From a virus: a DNA stretch of 64,000 nt. A model generated the notes under the pieces. It saw only the letters and a list, made by a program, of their open reading frames with translations. It was not told the origin of the DNA and made no database searches. The stretch is taken from the IMG/VR virus record IMGVR_UViG_3300032116_000057, positions 40,455 through 104,454 of that record. One strand, given 5' to 3'. Position numbers and translations under genes: made by a program. Shown one piece after another: positions 1 through 8,203 of this stretch; the first letter of the stretch is position 1; every line of letters begins with the position of its first letter.

Positions 1-1207
1 TCTCGATGATGGCATTGAGCAATCCCTTCAATTGGTCTTTAGTCTTAACCTCTACTGGAAGGTTGAATGCACAAGCATTATTTTCCTTAAATGCGGGGCA
101 ATTTGCTGCAACAAAACATGTATTACATTGACGCAATGAAGACTGGTTAGTTCCGAGCACATTTACGTCTCTTATCAGGTCCCTTCCATCTTCATCTTTA
201 TCTATAACTCTCTTCGTAGATACTGAAAATACGGGTAAATTCATAGTTTCTGATGGGTCTCTAGGAACTATTTTCATAGTTGCTGGGGTGTTTTCTTTCC
301 GCATATCTAAGTCCTTGTTATCAGGTTCCAACCCTAGTGTTTCCGCAGAACCGGGAGTATCTATGTCATCACTGTTATCAGATAACAATCTTAAATGTGG
401 TGGTTTTTTCTTGTCCAAAGATTCCTCCAGCTGCAGGTAGCTCCAAATAGCGAGGCGAGTTACCTCGTTACTATCATCATTAATAATCTTATCGAAATCC
501 AAACCTGCCCGTTCAATAACAGCTTTATAACGTGGCCGTGCCTGGTCTTTTTGTTTCTTTTGGTATCGTACTAGTTTAGTTCCATCCCAGACAATAGTTT
601 CTCCTCGCATCATGGGGGATAGCCACGAGAGGGTGCTGGCGGTGGATAGAGGCACTTGTCTTAGATTGTCTGGCTTGGCACAACCCAAACCATGGAAGTT
701 AGTACCAAACTGCCCTTGTAGGGCCCTGGTTCTTCCGGATAACGTAGCGTCGTCTTCTATAGTATCTCCCAGAATAGCTATGTTAGCCCACTGCTCTGCT
801 AAAGCCATTAAAGTTGGGTGCCCATGTTGTGAGTGCCATACTGGCCAGTATTTATCCCCAAGTTCAAATCCAAGAGTTTTTCGTTGCTGGGCAATCCAGT
901 CATGACCAAGGGCAGGGGCATCAAACTCTACAACACCAGATATACGATCATAGTTAATTGCAACCCAATCCTCGAAGTTAGCCGCATGTTCTTCTAGCTC
1001 AGCCTTACTTAGGTTGGGATTAGATCCGGCACCGGCTACATAAATCTTTACATCATCAGGATATTTCTCTGATAATAGATAGTCTTTAGTTTTAGGTAAA
1101 CCGCGTTTAGCTAGGCCCCAGTAACTAACGCCTATATGTTTTACTCCACTATCAATCAAAAGAAGTCTATGAGAGGGGACTTCTCCCCCAAGAAATACTA
1201 TATTCAT
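1..1207 (-). CDS. Partial TGT/DpdA-like TIM-barrel protein with C-terminal Cys cluster
   Basis: This gene is incomplete: it starts with ATG at 1207 and stays open to the left edge (about 402 codons visible). I translated it by hand. Around residues 180-205 it carries FHGLGCAKP...PLSTASTLSWLSP, which resembles the HGFGxTSP...PxYSVDSxSW block of tRNA-guanine transglycosylase-like proteins such as phage DpdA, which exchange guanine for 7-deazaguanines in DNA or tRNA. The catalytic-type Asp of the SVDS motif is not conserved (STAS), so activity is uncertain. The C-terminal part has a Cys cluster (CNTC...NCPAF...ACAF) that may bind metal. The ATG overlaps the stop of the upstream HAD-like gene (ATGA). 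No preQ0 synthesis genes occur in the window. The family assignment is pattern-based. Confidence 0.5.
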   Translation of the reverse strand, partial: MNIVFLGGEVPSHRLLLIDSGVKHIGVSYWGLAKRGLPKTKDYLLSEKYPDDVKIYVAGAGSNPNLSKAELEEHAANFEDWVAINYDRISGVVEFDAPALGHDWIAQQRKTLGFELGDKYWPVWHSQHGHPTLMALAEQWANIAILGDTIEDDATLSGRTRALQGQFGTNFHGLGCAKPDNLRQVPLSTASTLSWLSPMMRGETIVWDGTKLVRYQKKQKDQARPRYKAVIERAGLDFDKIINDDSNEVTRLAIWSYLQLEESLDKKKPPHLRLLSDNSDDIDTPGSAETLGLEPDNKDLDMRKENTPATMKIVPRDPSETMNLPVFSVSTKRVIDKDEDGRDLIRDVNVLGTNQSSLRQCNTCFVAANCPAFKENNACAFNLPVEVKTKDQLKGLLNAIIE

Positions 1208-1668
1208 TCAAATCTCTTTACCTTGCTGCCCAAATCAGCATCTAACAGAGCCAATCGTTGACGCTCTACTTCTGCAGATAATTCTTTCCAGGGCCTTACC
1301 GGACGGGTAGTTCTAACAAACTTTGGTGCAGAAAATAACAATGTAGGTACATTGTTGGCGAGCGCATAGGCACATCTATCTACATCTGGATCTATAAAAA
1401 GCTCTACTCTGCCTTGAGATCTGGCAACATCTAGCTGACGCATGCGTAGATCTTTACCCTCAAAAGCACATCTATCATCATAGATTTGGGCATAACCAAC
1501 TATGAGATTAGATTTAAGCCAATGTTCTGTAAGTTCTGGGTTTTGATCTGACCCAATAGTCATGCGGTAGTTTTGTGCTAGTACTCTATATAGTTTAATA
1601 CCGTCTGGGATTGGATCCCCAACTTCGGTACACAGCACGCCTTCTAACGATATTAACGCTGTATTCAT
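1204..1668 (-). CDS. HAD-like protein, probably catalytically degenerate
   Basis: A 154-residue protein whose layout resembles a small HAD-superfamily phosphatase: an N-terminal hydrophobic strand followed by SLEGVL, where active enzymes have DxDGT/V, a mid-region MTIGSDQN, and a late strand FIDPDVDRC followed by NNVPTLLFSAP. The nucleophile Asp is replaced (S-L-E), so it may be a pseudo-enzyme or use a different chemistry. It lies between a nucleotidyltransferase-like gene (1-bp gap) and the TGT-like gene (4-bp overlap), so the three are likely translationally coupled. Function is inferred from fold-like pattern only. Confidence 0.45.
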   Translation of the reverse strand: MNTALISLEGVLCTEVGDPIPDGIKLYRVLAQNYRMTIGSDQNPELTEHWLKSNLIVGYAQIYDDRCAFEGKDLRMRQLDVARSQGRVELFIDPDVDRCAYALANNVPTLLFSAPKFVRTTRPVRPWKELSAEVERQRLALLDADLGSKVKRFE

Positions 1669-2595
1669 CTATGGCCTTAGAGCTCTTCTGACCATAACAC
1701 TTGCATCAGGGAGCTCTACGCCATACTGCTCTAGTTGACTTGCTTCTTCTGCTGCCTTTTTGTGGTCCTTAATTGTTCTTAGTGCTTGTATTACCCCAGT
1801 TCGTTTTCCAGCTTGCCATCTATAGTTATTAAAATCAGAATAGCCTTCGCCAATACGACTAAAGGCAACTTTTCTTCCAGAATGTATTTCATCAAAGAAA
1901 GCTTCAGCTTGCTCTGCAGCAAGTTTTAGTTTAGATTCGGCATTAACTCTGTGTGCGGGGTTTTGTGCACTTCTAACCTCATTGAGCGCAGAAGAATACC
2001 TGTCTACAAGTTCTGAACCTTGTTGATAATCTCTATTAGCTTTCAAATCCCATTCTGCATTGCGTGGCGGTGTTTCATACTTAGGCTCAACAGTCCAGTC
2101 ATCTAGAATTAAATCATAGGCGGCATATGGGTTAATATTTCTAATATCGGACTGCTCATTTACATAAAAAGTTAATTCAAATCCGTGCCAGTTTTTTGTT
2201 TTTGGAGCCAAAGCGTTATAAAACCCTTCATTTATTTCTTTGGCAATCTCTGCGTCTGAGAATCCTATATAGTTTTTATTAGACTCTCTAAAGCTAACGT
2301 AATCTACCCCCACCAAACAATCTAAATCTCCGGGAAGCCGTGCCGCCTCCCATTGATAGGAAACCCCAGATCCGGCTAACCATGCCCTAGTCCAACTATG
2401 AGCATTGTTAAACCTTCCATCAAGGAAAGTCATTAGTAGCGTTAGAACACCTGTTCGAATAAACGGGTGAAGCTTTTCGCCCACATCAAATAGCTTTGGG
2501 TCCAACATAGGGGATGGTGCGCTGAAATAAGAGGTAGATGCCGGTGAAATCGCGGGAATAGGTCCGCTCTTGGCTATAGCATCAATGTAACTCAT
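1669..2595 (-). CDS. Putative nucleotidyltransferase-like protein
   Basis: 308 residues. Around residues 75-100 it has AGSGVSYQW...PGDLDCLVGVD, reminiscent of the GS...DxD signature of the minimal nucleotidyltransferase fold, in which the DxD carboxylates bind metal. Downstream is an alpha-helical, charged C-terminal half rich in Ala, Glu and Arg. Its stop abuts the HAD-like gene, suggesting one functional unit (transferase, phosphatase-like and base-exchange-like proteins). The substrate cannot be told from sequence; the nucleotidyltransferase label is tentative. Confidence 0.4.
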   Translation of the reverse strand: MSYIDAIAKSGPIPAISPASTSYFSAPSPMLDPKLFDVGEKLHPFIRTGVLTLLMTFLDGRFNNAHSWTRAWLAGSGVSYQWEAARLPGDLDCLVGVDYVSFRESNKNYIGFSDAEIAKEINEGFYNALAPKTKNWHGFELTFYVNEQSDIRNINPYAAYDLILDDWTVEPKYETPPRNAEWDLKANRDYQQGSELVDRYSSALNEVRSAQNPAHRVNAESKLKLAAEQAEAFFDEIHSGRKVAFSRIGEGYSDFNNYRWQAGKRTGVIQALRTIKDHKKAAEEASQLEQYGVELPDASVMVRRALRP

Positions 2596-2634
2596 AGCCC
2601 TATTCTTTCACTGAGTGTGCAGGTACGTCTTGGT

Positions 2635-2880
2635 TTATTCTGCTTCAGCAGACTTTTCTAGCTGTTTAATACGGAGCACAGTATATTCAGCAGCGGCCTG
2701 TGCCTGAAGATCGCTGACGATCTCCGAGCAGAACCGGCGTACCTCCACAAGGGAAGCTTCTCTATCTAAGTCAATAGAGAAAATCTCTGGGTTTCGTTCA
2801 ACAAACATATCGCCGTTTTCATTCACTAATACGGCAAATCCGGTCTTCATCTTTGGCTTGTTTTGTGTTTCTTCAGTCAT
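2635..2880 (-). CDS. Small acidic protein of unknown function
   Basis: 81 residues, acidic, with a predicted beta N-terminal half (TGFAVLVNENGDMFVERN) and an alpha-helical C-terminal half (residues 40-80) that could form a coiled coil. I do not recognise it. It starts with ATG 8 bases after the stop of the upstream zinc-binding protein, with the ribosome-binding sequence AAGGAGCAT in the gap. Conserved placement among small virion-type genes is the only functional hint. Confidence 0.6.
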   Translation of the reverse strand: MTEETQNKPKMKTGFAVLVNENGDMFVERNPEIFSIDLDREASLVEVRRFCSEIVSDLQAQAAAEYTVLRIKQLEKSAEAE

Positions 2881-2888
2881 GATGCTCC

Positions 2889-3473
2889 TTATTTGTATAG
2901 GCCTTTGTCTTCACGTTGTCTTGTTACATAATATGTCTTTACTGGGCAGAAATCACAAAGATATACGTTGGTACTAGCAGACTGTGCTGCGGACTGTAAA
3001 CCAACTTCTTTGCGAAGTTCTGCAGTGCTTTTAGGAATTAGACGCTTTTTGCTGTCTCTCCAATCCCCACAAGCTCCTACGGGACGCATATGTAAGTTGT
3101 AACACTTCATTGCGTCATCATAGAAAGTTGCTTTAGTTGTGTAGTAGTCTGGATCTAGATCCGCTAAACCCCCACCAACTCTAGTTCTTAAATTCTTTAT
3201 GATCTCTTTTTTAAACTTTTCTTGAGACCATATTTTTACTCCGATCTTAGATAGAAAACCTGTGTGGGGAACGCCAGCGGACTGATGTTTTTCAACTAAC
3301 AGCTCTAGCAGCGTATCATCTTCTGGACGACCTTCAAAGTCTGGCAACTCTTCTATGGTCTTACAGTTAAAGCAATAGAGTAGACGAATCTTTGGACCGT
3401 CATCACGAACCTCGGTGTATGTTCCTTGGTCGGCAGGCGTGTTTCCACTACCTAAAATAGGAATATCAGACAT
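2889..3473 (-). CDS. Hypothetical protein with two CxxC zinc-binding motifs
   Basis: 194 residues. Two widely separated Cys pairs are visible: YCFNC near residue 35 and CDFCPVKTYY near the C-terminus (about residue 173). Together they could form one zinc site. Between them is a mostly helical, basic segment. Proteins ending in a CDFCPVKTYY-type motif recur in actinophages, but I know no experimentally defined role. It sits in a run of small leftward genes with short gaps. Confidence 0.6.
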   Translation of the reverse strand: MSDIPILGSGNTPADQGTYTEVRDDGPKIRLLYCFNCKTIEELPDFEGRPEDDTLLELLVEKHQSAGVPHTGFLSKIGVKIWSQEKFKKEIIKNLRTRVGGGLADLDPDYYTTKATFYDDAMKCYNLHMRPVGACGDWRDSKKRLIPKSTAELRKEVGLQSAAQSASTNVYLCDFCPVKTYYVTRQREDKGLYK

Positions 3474-3494
3474 GGGCCTATCCTAGCAGGTAAT

Positions 3495-4676
3495 TTACTC
3501 GCCCCTGGTATTCCTGCGTGGTTTGCTCTGTACGGGGGCTGGAATAGCTGGTGTTGCAAGCTGAGATGTCTCGGTAAGCATCCTTTGCTCATCTGTTTCT
3601 CTATCAGAAATGGGAGTTAATCCGGCAGAAGCGGCTAGCTCGTTAACTCTTGCCGGTCCAAAGAACTCTTCTTCAGCCACTTTTCTAAACTGAGTAGTTG
3701 GTGGAGCAGGTGGAACAAAAGAATCTGTTTTATGGACGCGTTTATGGTGGGCAATTGCTGGAACTATTAAAGATCTTGCTTCAGTACCCTCTAACCCTAA
3801 ATTTTTGGCGTGATAATAGTAGGCTTCAGCACTGGGCTGCACGCTCCCATCATCTGCGGTAGACAATGATCTTAAAAGAGCTTGGTGAGCTAAATGTAGG
3901 CGGGATTTGCCGCCAGTAGCTCTAGATATAACATCAGGAATTGCAGGCAATGTGGCTTTCCACCCCGCATCAACTAAATCTTTAAAGTCTTTTTCTGAAA
4001 GCACGTCTTGAGCTTTAGGTTTTGGAGCTCTTCCTGGACCATGAGTAAGTTTTTTTCTACCCGTCCAAGGTTGAGCACCGGCTTGTTGTGCAAAACTTTC
4101 GTCTCTAAATTCACCTAATTTTTTATGTCTAGCTCTATGCACTCGAAATGCAAGTCTGTCGTCCTTTGTGATCGGATAGCTAGCAAACTCTTCTCCGCCC
4201 ATATACTCAGACGCGGGAGTTGGTTCCATAGAAACTGCTGTTTCATCCCTACTTAGTTTTAGAGCTTTTAGATGCCTATCACATACGGGCATGTGCATTT
4301 CTTGACCCGGAACTTTTATAAAGTGTCTGGCATAACCCGCATGTCTAGAACCTGGAGCATCACATTGCAATGGTTTGTGTGCTTCCGGTCTATTTCTAAA
4401 TAATTTTTCTAAATAGTCAAAAGTAGGTTCATCTAATTCGCCTGTATACGCATCTACCTGAGTTTCTTCAGGTATGCCAATTACTCTACGACGATATCCG
4501 CCAGGATGAAACTCTTCACTGAGGCCAACCTCAACGTGACCCCCAGATTTTTCAATATCTGTTTTACCTGGTTTAATGGTATCTGGAAGCGCCTCAAACT
4601 TATCGGGAGATATGTCTGGGCCTTGTCGTTTGGCCGGTACATTACCACCAGAACCTGGGACAACATCGTTAGCCAT
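3495..4676 (-). CDS. Hypothetical protein, 393 aa
   Basis: No family recognised. The first 60 residues are disordered and rich in Gly, Pro, Asp and Lys; residues about 95-140 contain two Cys and several His (CDAPGSRHAGYARH...MPVCDRHL), a possible metal site. The rest is basic and alpha-helical, with a Pro/Arg-rich C-terminal tail. It starts at ATG 4676, overlapping the stop of the upstream gene by 8 bases. A virion or DNA-associated role is possible but unproven. Confidence 0.6.
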   Translation of the reverse strand: MANDVVPGSGGNVPAKRQGPDISPDKFEALPDTIKPGKTDIEKSGGHVEVGLSEEFHPGGYRRRVIGIPEETQVDAYTGELDEPTFDYLEKLFRNRPEAHKPLQCDAPGSRHAGYARHFIKVPGQEMHMPVCDRHLKALKLSRDETAVSMEPTPASEYMGGEEFASYPITKDDRLAFRVHRARHKKLGEFRDESFAQQAGAQPWTGRKKLTHGPGRAPKPKAQDVLSEKDFKDLVDAGWKATLPAIPDVISRATGGKSRLHLAHQALLRSLSTADDGSVQPSAEAYYYHAKNLGLEGTEARSLIVPAIAHHKRVHKTDSFVPPAPPTTQFRKVAEEEFFGPARVNELAASAGLTPISDRETDEQRMLTETSQLATPAIPAPVQSKPRRNTRGE

Positions 4677-4905
4677 TTTTCTTTCGCTTCTTGCCTTTGG
4701 TAAGTGCGGTAGCGTTATCTCTTAATTCTCTGTTATCACGAATTCCCATAGTTCCGGTAAACTCATTATCATCAATTGCATAGTCTGGATGATCTTTTGG
4801 TAGGGCAGCACGACGAGCAATATCTGCATTTATTTCTGCTATTAAATCTCTCTTTTTAGGAGCAAAACTAGGACGACTGTTGTCGCGACGTGGAACATTA
4901 CTCAT
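4669..4905 (-). CDS. Small basic protein, VPRRD-type N-terminus
   Basis: 78 residues, Lys/Arg-rich, beginning MSNVPRRDNSRPSF and ending in a Lys-rich tail. The N-terminal motif M-S-x-V-P-R-R-D recurs in the 70-aa gene at 5557-5769 and, more weakly, in the 53-aa gene at 5766-5927, suggesting a small paralogous family or a shared targeting or packaging tag. Its start overlaps the stop of the upstream gene by 8 bases. Function unknown. Confidence 0.6.
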   Translation of the reverse strand: MSNVPRRDNSRPSFAPKKRDLIAEINADIARRAALPKDHPDYAIDDNEFTGTMGIRDNRELRDNATALTKGKKRKKNG

Positions 4906-5281
4906 CTTGTTTCGTCATCCTTTTCATATCACGTTCTTCTTTAAATTTACCCATTGATATTACATTATTATTGGATTCGTCTGCACCAACCATTAGATTA
5001 GCTAAACGACCCTTCCCAGCTAAACCATTTAGTACATCTGCAGTAGTATTTGGTCCAGCCTTTTTAACTCCGAATCCCATGTCATTTGCTACTAAATGCG
5101 AAGTGTCTTCTGGTTCGTAGTCGTCATCATAACTAGATTCACCAGTTACTTCGTTAATGCCTTGTTCTTTACCTAGTATGTGCTCAAAAAACGCATTTTT
5201 TCCTAAACGAAAACGCGCTTGAATATCGCCAGGACCTCTTCTAATAGGTACGACGTTAGACGGAGTGTCCTTCTCGTCCAT
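4898..5281 (-). CDS. Hypothetical protein, 127 aa
   Basis: A charged protein with a basic N-terminus (VVPIRRGPGDIQARFRLGKN), a very acidic central stretch around residues 45-62 (YDDDYEPEDTSH) and a basic C-terminal helix. No family recognised. It is packed 3 bases from the upstream gene and overlaps the downstream one by 8 bases, within the block of small leftward genes. Confidence 0.6.
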   Translation of the reverse strand: MDEKDTPSNVVPIRRGPGDIQARFRLGKNAFFEHILGKEQGINEVTGESSYDDDYEPEDTSHLVANDMGFGVKKAGPNTTADVLNGLAGKGRLANLMVGADESNNNVISMGKFKEERDMKRMTKQDE

Positions 5282-5284
5282 GGA

Positions 5285-5557
5285 CTAGTAGGTTGGCCCC
5301 ATAGTATCTTCATAAGAGTTAGAAACTCTTTGAGAAGACGATGCAGCTTTTGTAGCTAATGGGTTTACCTTAGTGGAATCTTCTTGATCAATATAATCAT
5401 AGTTCCAATAAGGATGTAAGTCTTGACGGTTAGCTCTTACTAGTTCGTCGCCCTTGCCTGCAGCTACAGTTGTATTCGGACGTACCTTACGATACTTTCC
5501 ATCAGTAGCGCCTTCGTTTAGGCTTTGGTTTAGTGAGCGTGATTCGTTAGTTGCCAT
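5285..5557 (-). CDS. Hypothetical protein, 90 aa
   Basis: A hydrophilic protein rich in Asn, Ser, Asp and Thr, with an aromatic patch near residues 48-57 (HPYWNYDYIDQ). Probably little fixed structure. Its ATG overlaps the stop of the upstream 70-aa gene by one base (5557). Not recognised. Confidence 0.55.
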   Translation of the reverse strand: MATNESRSLNQSLNEGATDGKYRKVRPNTTVAAGKGDELVRANRQDLHPYWNYDYIDQEDSTKVNPLATKAASSSQRVSNSYEDTMGPTY

Positions 5558-5769
5558 TAGTTATCCTTTTTCTTAGGTGCGGTTACTTGTACAGAAGGCA
5601 TTGGTTCACGATATGGCTCGTTCTTTTTTGCGCCACCACTTGTCCAAGGATCTGCTGCACGGGCATCGTTATCCTTTTTAGCAGCGCTAGTAACGCTAGC
5701 TAAAAGAGCAAGTCCATTAGGTGATTTAAATCCCTTACGTATTTTATCTCTACGAGGTACAAAACTCAT
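5557..5769 (-). CDS. Small basic protein, VPRRD-type N-terminus
   Basis: 70 residues, beginning MSFVPRRDKIRKGF, closely matching the N-terminus of the 78-aa protein at 4669-4905. The remainder is Ala/Lys-rich and ends in a Lys cluster. The start overlaps the upstream 53-aa gene's stop (ATGA, 5766-5769). Likely a paralogue; role unknown. Confidence 0.6.
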   Translation of the reverse strand: MSFVPRRDKIRKGFKSPNGLALLASVTSAAKKDNDARAADPWTSGGAKKNEPYREPMPSVQVTAPKKKDN

Positions 5770-5927
5770 TTTTTGCCCGCTTTCTTTTTCTTTTTGGCCT
5801 GTTTTTCCCGCTCTTTATCCGACATAGTCTTTACCTTTAAAGGTACGATCTTTGTTTTTTTAAGTGGGCTATCCACGTCTATAGTATTACGTGTAAATAC
5901 CCTTTTATCTCGTCTAACGCCCGCCAT
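5766..5927 (-). CDS. 53-aa very basic protein
   Basis: A short gene translated by hand: ATG at 5925-5927, stop TGA at 5766-5768. The product starts MAGVRRDKRVFTRN and ends in an almost pure Lys tail. The N-terminal V-x-R-R-D-K resembles the VPRRDK motif of the two neighbouring small proteins. It is coupled on both sides (1-base overlap upstream, 4-base overlap downstream), which supports translation despite its size. Probably nucleic-acid binding; unproven. Confidence 0.55.
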   Translation of the reverse strand: MAGVRRDKRVFTRNTIDVDSPLKKTKIVPLKVKTMSDKEREKQAKKKKKAGKK

Positions 5928-6199
5928 TATGACTTCACATCCCGTCTGACTTGCTTTCTAACCCTAGGTCTGATTACTTTTCGGGTTCTAGACCTCTGTC
6001 CAGTAGCTCTATAAATACGGCGTTGTGCAGCGCTTTCTGAACCTGGGTTTAGTGTAGTAGATTGTTTACCTACCCAACGCCCAGAGGGTCTTTTCTCCCA
6101 ACTATCGCCAACAGATTGGTATTTAACGCCGGTCTTAGTTTTAGGTTTGCGAGCTACGGCAGGTTTATAAGCTTTTACAGTCTTAGGTTTTTCAGCCAC
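5927..6199 (-). CDS. Small Arg/Lys-rich protein, 90 aa
   Basis: Highly basic, with several TKT/RKT-like repeats and an RSRTRKVIRPRVRK C-terminal segment, as in DNA- or RNA-binding virion proteins. The start is GTG at 6197-6199; there is no in-frame ATG upstream before the overlapping zinc-ribbon gene. It overlaps that gene by 8 bases. No family recognised. Confidence 0.55.
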   Translation of the reverse strand: MAEKPKTVKAYKPAVARKPKTKTGVKYQSVGDSWEKRPSGRWVGKQSTTLNPGSESAAQRRIYRATGQRSRTRKVIRPRVRKQVRRDVKS

Positions 6200-6359
6200 C
6201 CATAGCCCCTTTCCTTGCAGATTCGTACTTTAAATTTCTACATGTTGGGCAAACCTTGCCGTCACCATACATGACAACTACCGGATCCATAACTTCCCTG
6301 CACTTACGACAAATTCTACTACCATCATAGATAGTAAGGGTACTGATTTCTTCTACCAT
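6192..6359 (-). CDS. 55-aa zinc-ribbon protein
   Basis: A short gene translated by hand (ATG at 6357-6359, TGA at 6192-6194). The product has two CxxC knuckles, CRKC at about residues 17-20 and CPTC at about residues 37-40, forming a textbook four-Cys zinc ribbon. It overlaps the stop of the 115-aa gene upstream by 7 bases and the GTG of the next gene by 8 bases. Probably a zinc-stabilised nucleic-acid or protein adaptor; no specific role can be assigned. Confidence 0.6.
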   Translation of the reverse strand: MVEEISTLTIYDGSRICRKCREVMDPVVVMYGDGKVCPTCRNLKYESARKGAMGG

Positions 6360-6700
6360 ACGGACTCAGTTACGTTTCTGGAAGTACCCTGGTAAGAAGT
6401 TGGAGACTGTGAGTAGTCAGTTCTAGTTGGCTGGTACTCAATATTGACATCTACTATGTCCATAATAGTAAGCTCTTCAGTTCTATAGCCGAACTTAGGA
6501 CGAAATAGCTGGATCTGAGGTAGGTTAGGACGCACAATATCTTGAATCATAGCTGCCGGCAAAGTTACAGACATAATTGCACGACTAATTAAGGCATCCT
6601 GGGTATCTTCAAAAGGACCCATGTAGTCATAACGGATTTTAGGACCGTTATCTACAATTTCACGGGGCTTACTGTGATCGTATACGCCGTCTTGCATCAT
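6353..6700 (-). CDS. Hypothetical protein, 115 aa
   Basis: No family recognised. Contains an amphipathic, aliphatic centre (residues 35-65, ending PNLPQIQLF) and a Ser/Thr/Tyr/Gln-rich C-terminus. The start MMQDGVY overlaps the stop of the upstream HTH gene by 4 bases (ATGA type). Could be a structural component; evidence is positional only. Confidence 0.55.
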   Translation of the reverse strand: MMQDGVYDHSKPREIVDNGPKIRYDYMGPFEDTQDALISRAIMSVTLPAAMIQDIVRPNLPQIQLFRPKFGYRTEELTIMDIVDVNIEYQPTRTDYSQSPTSYQGTSRNVTESVW

Positions 6701-7374
6701 GGTTTTCTCTTTGGTAATCGACTCATCTTTTTACCTACACTTTTTGATGAAGCCAAAGCATCAGTAATATTTGATGTTATAAGCGGCTCATCATCGTTAC
6801 TTGTTGTGCCGCCAGAAGGGTTAACTTGACGACCTTGTGGAAACCAACGAAGTCTGTCTCGTAAATATTCATGTCTTGGATGTGGATTATCAAAAGTATG
6901 TACAGTCTCTCCGGCAGCACGTTTAGCACGTACGCCTGATCTTTCTTCGTCTCTTCTTCTTTTTAGCGGTTTAGAAAGATCGCCAAAGGGGTCCTCTTCA
7001 TCCATATATCTAATGACGTCTTCCATTCTATGCCAAGTTCTTGTACCACGCTGTAAACGATCTTCACCGCTACTACCCATACCCTTACGCTCAACGTAAT
7101 GTGGCATGTTTCTGGTGTGTGTCCATTTTTTGACGGTATCTGGATGAACGCCGTAAACTCTCGAAAGCTCTGAGTTACTTAAAAGAGATAAGCCCTCATT
7201 ATCAACAGGAACTGGTGCTGCAGTTGAGGGGCGTGTATATTCCTTAGACATAACTTCATCAAAATGTTCTTTGCTTTGAATAGGCTGAGCCTTAGGCATA
7301 TCGTCTCTGGGATCGGCCACTGCTTCAAACTTTTTGACCTGGGGGGTTTTTTTATTATTGTCTTTTTTTGCCAT
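6697..7374 (-). CDS. Helix-turn-helix DNA-binding protein
   Basis: I start this gene at ATG 7374 rather than the GTG three codons earlier, because AGGTGG lies 5 bases upstream. Residues about 60-120 contain a MerR/excisionase-like winged HTH: LSNSELSRVYGVHPDTVKKW, then a basic wing and a YMDEE helix. The flanks are charged and disordered, and the C-terminal third is Arg-rich. It could act as a transcription regulator or small-terminase-like DNA binder; neither is demonstrated. It overlaps the upstream stop by one base. Confidence 0.6.
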   Translation of the reverse strand: MAKKDNNKKTPQVKKFEAVADPRDDMPKAQPIQSKEHFDEVMSKEYTRPSTAAPVPVDNEGLSLLSNSELSRVYGVHPDTVKKWTHTRNMPHYVERKGMGSSGEDRLQRGTRTWHRMEDVIRYMDEEDPFGDLSKPLKRRRDEERSGVRAKRAAGETVHTFDNPHPRHEYLRDRLRWFPQGRQVNPSGGTTSNDDEPLITSNITDALASSKSVGKKMSRLPKRKP

Positions 7375-7916
7375 TATTGCCACCTAGGTTTTAGGTGTTC
7401 AAAATGTCCAGCAAGCTTTGTATTAAACTCTAGAGGTACGTTGGCAGATATATTAGCCTTACCATCATTGATTAAACGTGGTGCTGGAGCTAAAGTAGAC
7501 TTAGGGGCATTGCGTTTAACCATAAAAGCAACTCCCCCCTCATTATCTATAAGCTTAGCTTGAGCTTTAATTCTACGGTCAGGCTCTAGTCCTTCTGGCC
7601 AAACATATTCACCAAGGTCTATGCGTTCGCCCTTATGAACACCGCGTTGGTATCCACGTTGATTCTGACGTGCCTTAAGGGAGTCAAGTACAACATCTGA
7701 TACCGCGTAAGGCTTTCCTCTATCGTCACGGCGAGAACGAATAGTGCCTAAATAGCCGTCAGGGTATTCAGCAGACGGCGTTTTTCCTACACCAATACGC
7801 AATGAATCCATTACGCTGCGAGTAACTACAGGCGTACCTCCACCACCAGTAGTGGTGTAAGCTCCAATATACCCGCTAGCGCCCAGGTATTGCCAGTTTT
7901 GATGTGAGGATGGCAC
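7374..7916 (-). CDS. Hypothetical protein, 180 aa
   Basis: No family recognised. The N-terminus is Gly/Thr/Tyr-rich (GAYTTTGGGGTP); the centre has a charged segment around RSRRDDRGKPYAVSD and the C-terminus ends HLKPRWQ. No signal peptide or membrane segment. Two bases separate it from the upstream gene. Confidence 0.55.
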   Translation of the reverse strand: MPSSHQNWQYLGASGYIGAYTTTGGGGTPVVTRSVMDSLRIGVGKTPSAEYPDGYLGTIRSRRDDRGKPYAVSDVVLDSLKARQNQRGYQRGVHKGERIDLGEYVWPEGLEPDRRIKAQAKLIDNEGGVAFMVKRNAPKSTLAPAPRLINDGKANISANVPLEFNTKLAGHFEHLKPRWQ

Positions 7917-7918
7917 GA

Positions 7919-8203
7919 TTATTTCTCCTCAGTAGTCTCTTTAACTTCTGCTTTCTTTTTTACTGCTGCTTTTGGTTCTTCAACCACTTTTGGTTCTTCA
8001 ACCACTTTTGGTTCTTCAACTACAGGCTCTTCAACAACAGGCTTTGAAATAGCGGGGGTAGGTAAAGAAACTTCAAAGATCTTTACGTTTAGATCTCTAC
8101 TTAGTTTTATAAACCATGGCAAGTGAGAAGCACAATAAAATTGAGACGTTGGTTTTTGTCTCAGTTCGTATACAGCAACACTTGAACAGTTATCGCACTT
8201 CAT
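7919..8203 (-). CDS. Zinc-knuckle protein with VVEEPK repeats
   Basis: 94 residues. The N-terminus (MKCDNCSS...FYCASHLPWF) carries CxxC plus CxxxH, a likely zinc finger of about 35 residues. The C-terminal half is low complexity: tandem V-V-E-E-P-K repeats encoded by a near-perfect 18-bp repeat, then a Lys/Glu-rich tail. The repeat looks like a flexible linker that can vary in copy number. Its ATG overlaps the upstream stop by one base. Confidence 0.6.
   Translation of the reverse strand: MKCDNCSSVAVYELRQKPTSQFYCASHLPWFIKLSRDLNVKIFEVSLPTPAISKPVVEEPVVEEPKVVEEPKVVEEPKAAVKKKAEVKETTEEK
7970..8020. repeat. 18-bp tandem repeat within the VVEEPK gene
   Basis: About three copies of an 18-bp unit (plus-strand TTTTGGTTCTTCAACCAC), in frame, each coding for six residues of the VVEEPK type. 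The last copy is partial and degenerates into related PVVEEP codons. Confidence 0.75.

Noticed and set aside
612-905. Plus-strand open frame of 97 codons
   Set aside because: It lies fully inside the partial minus-strand TGT-like gene, which has a protein-like sequence and coupled start.
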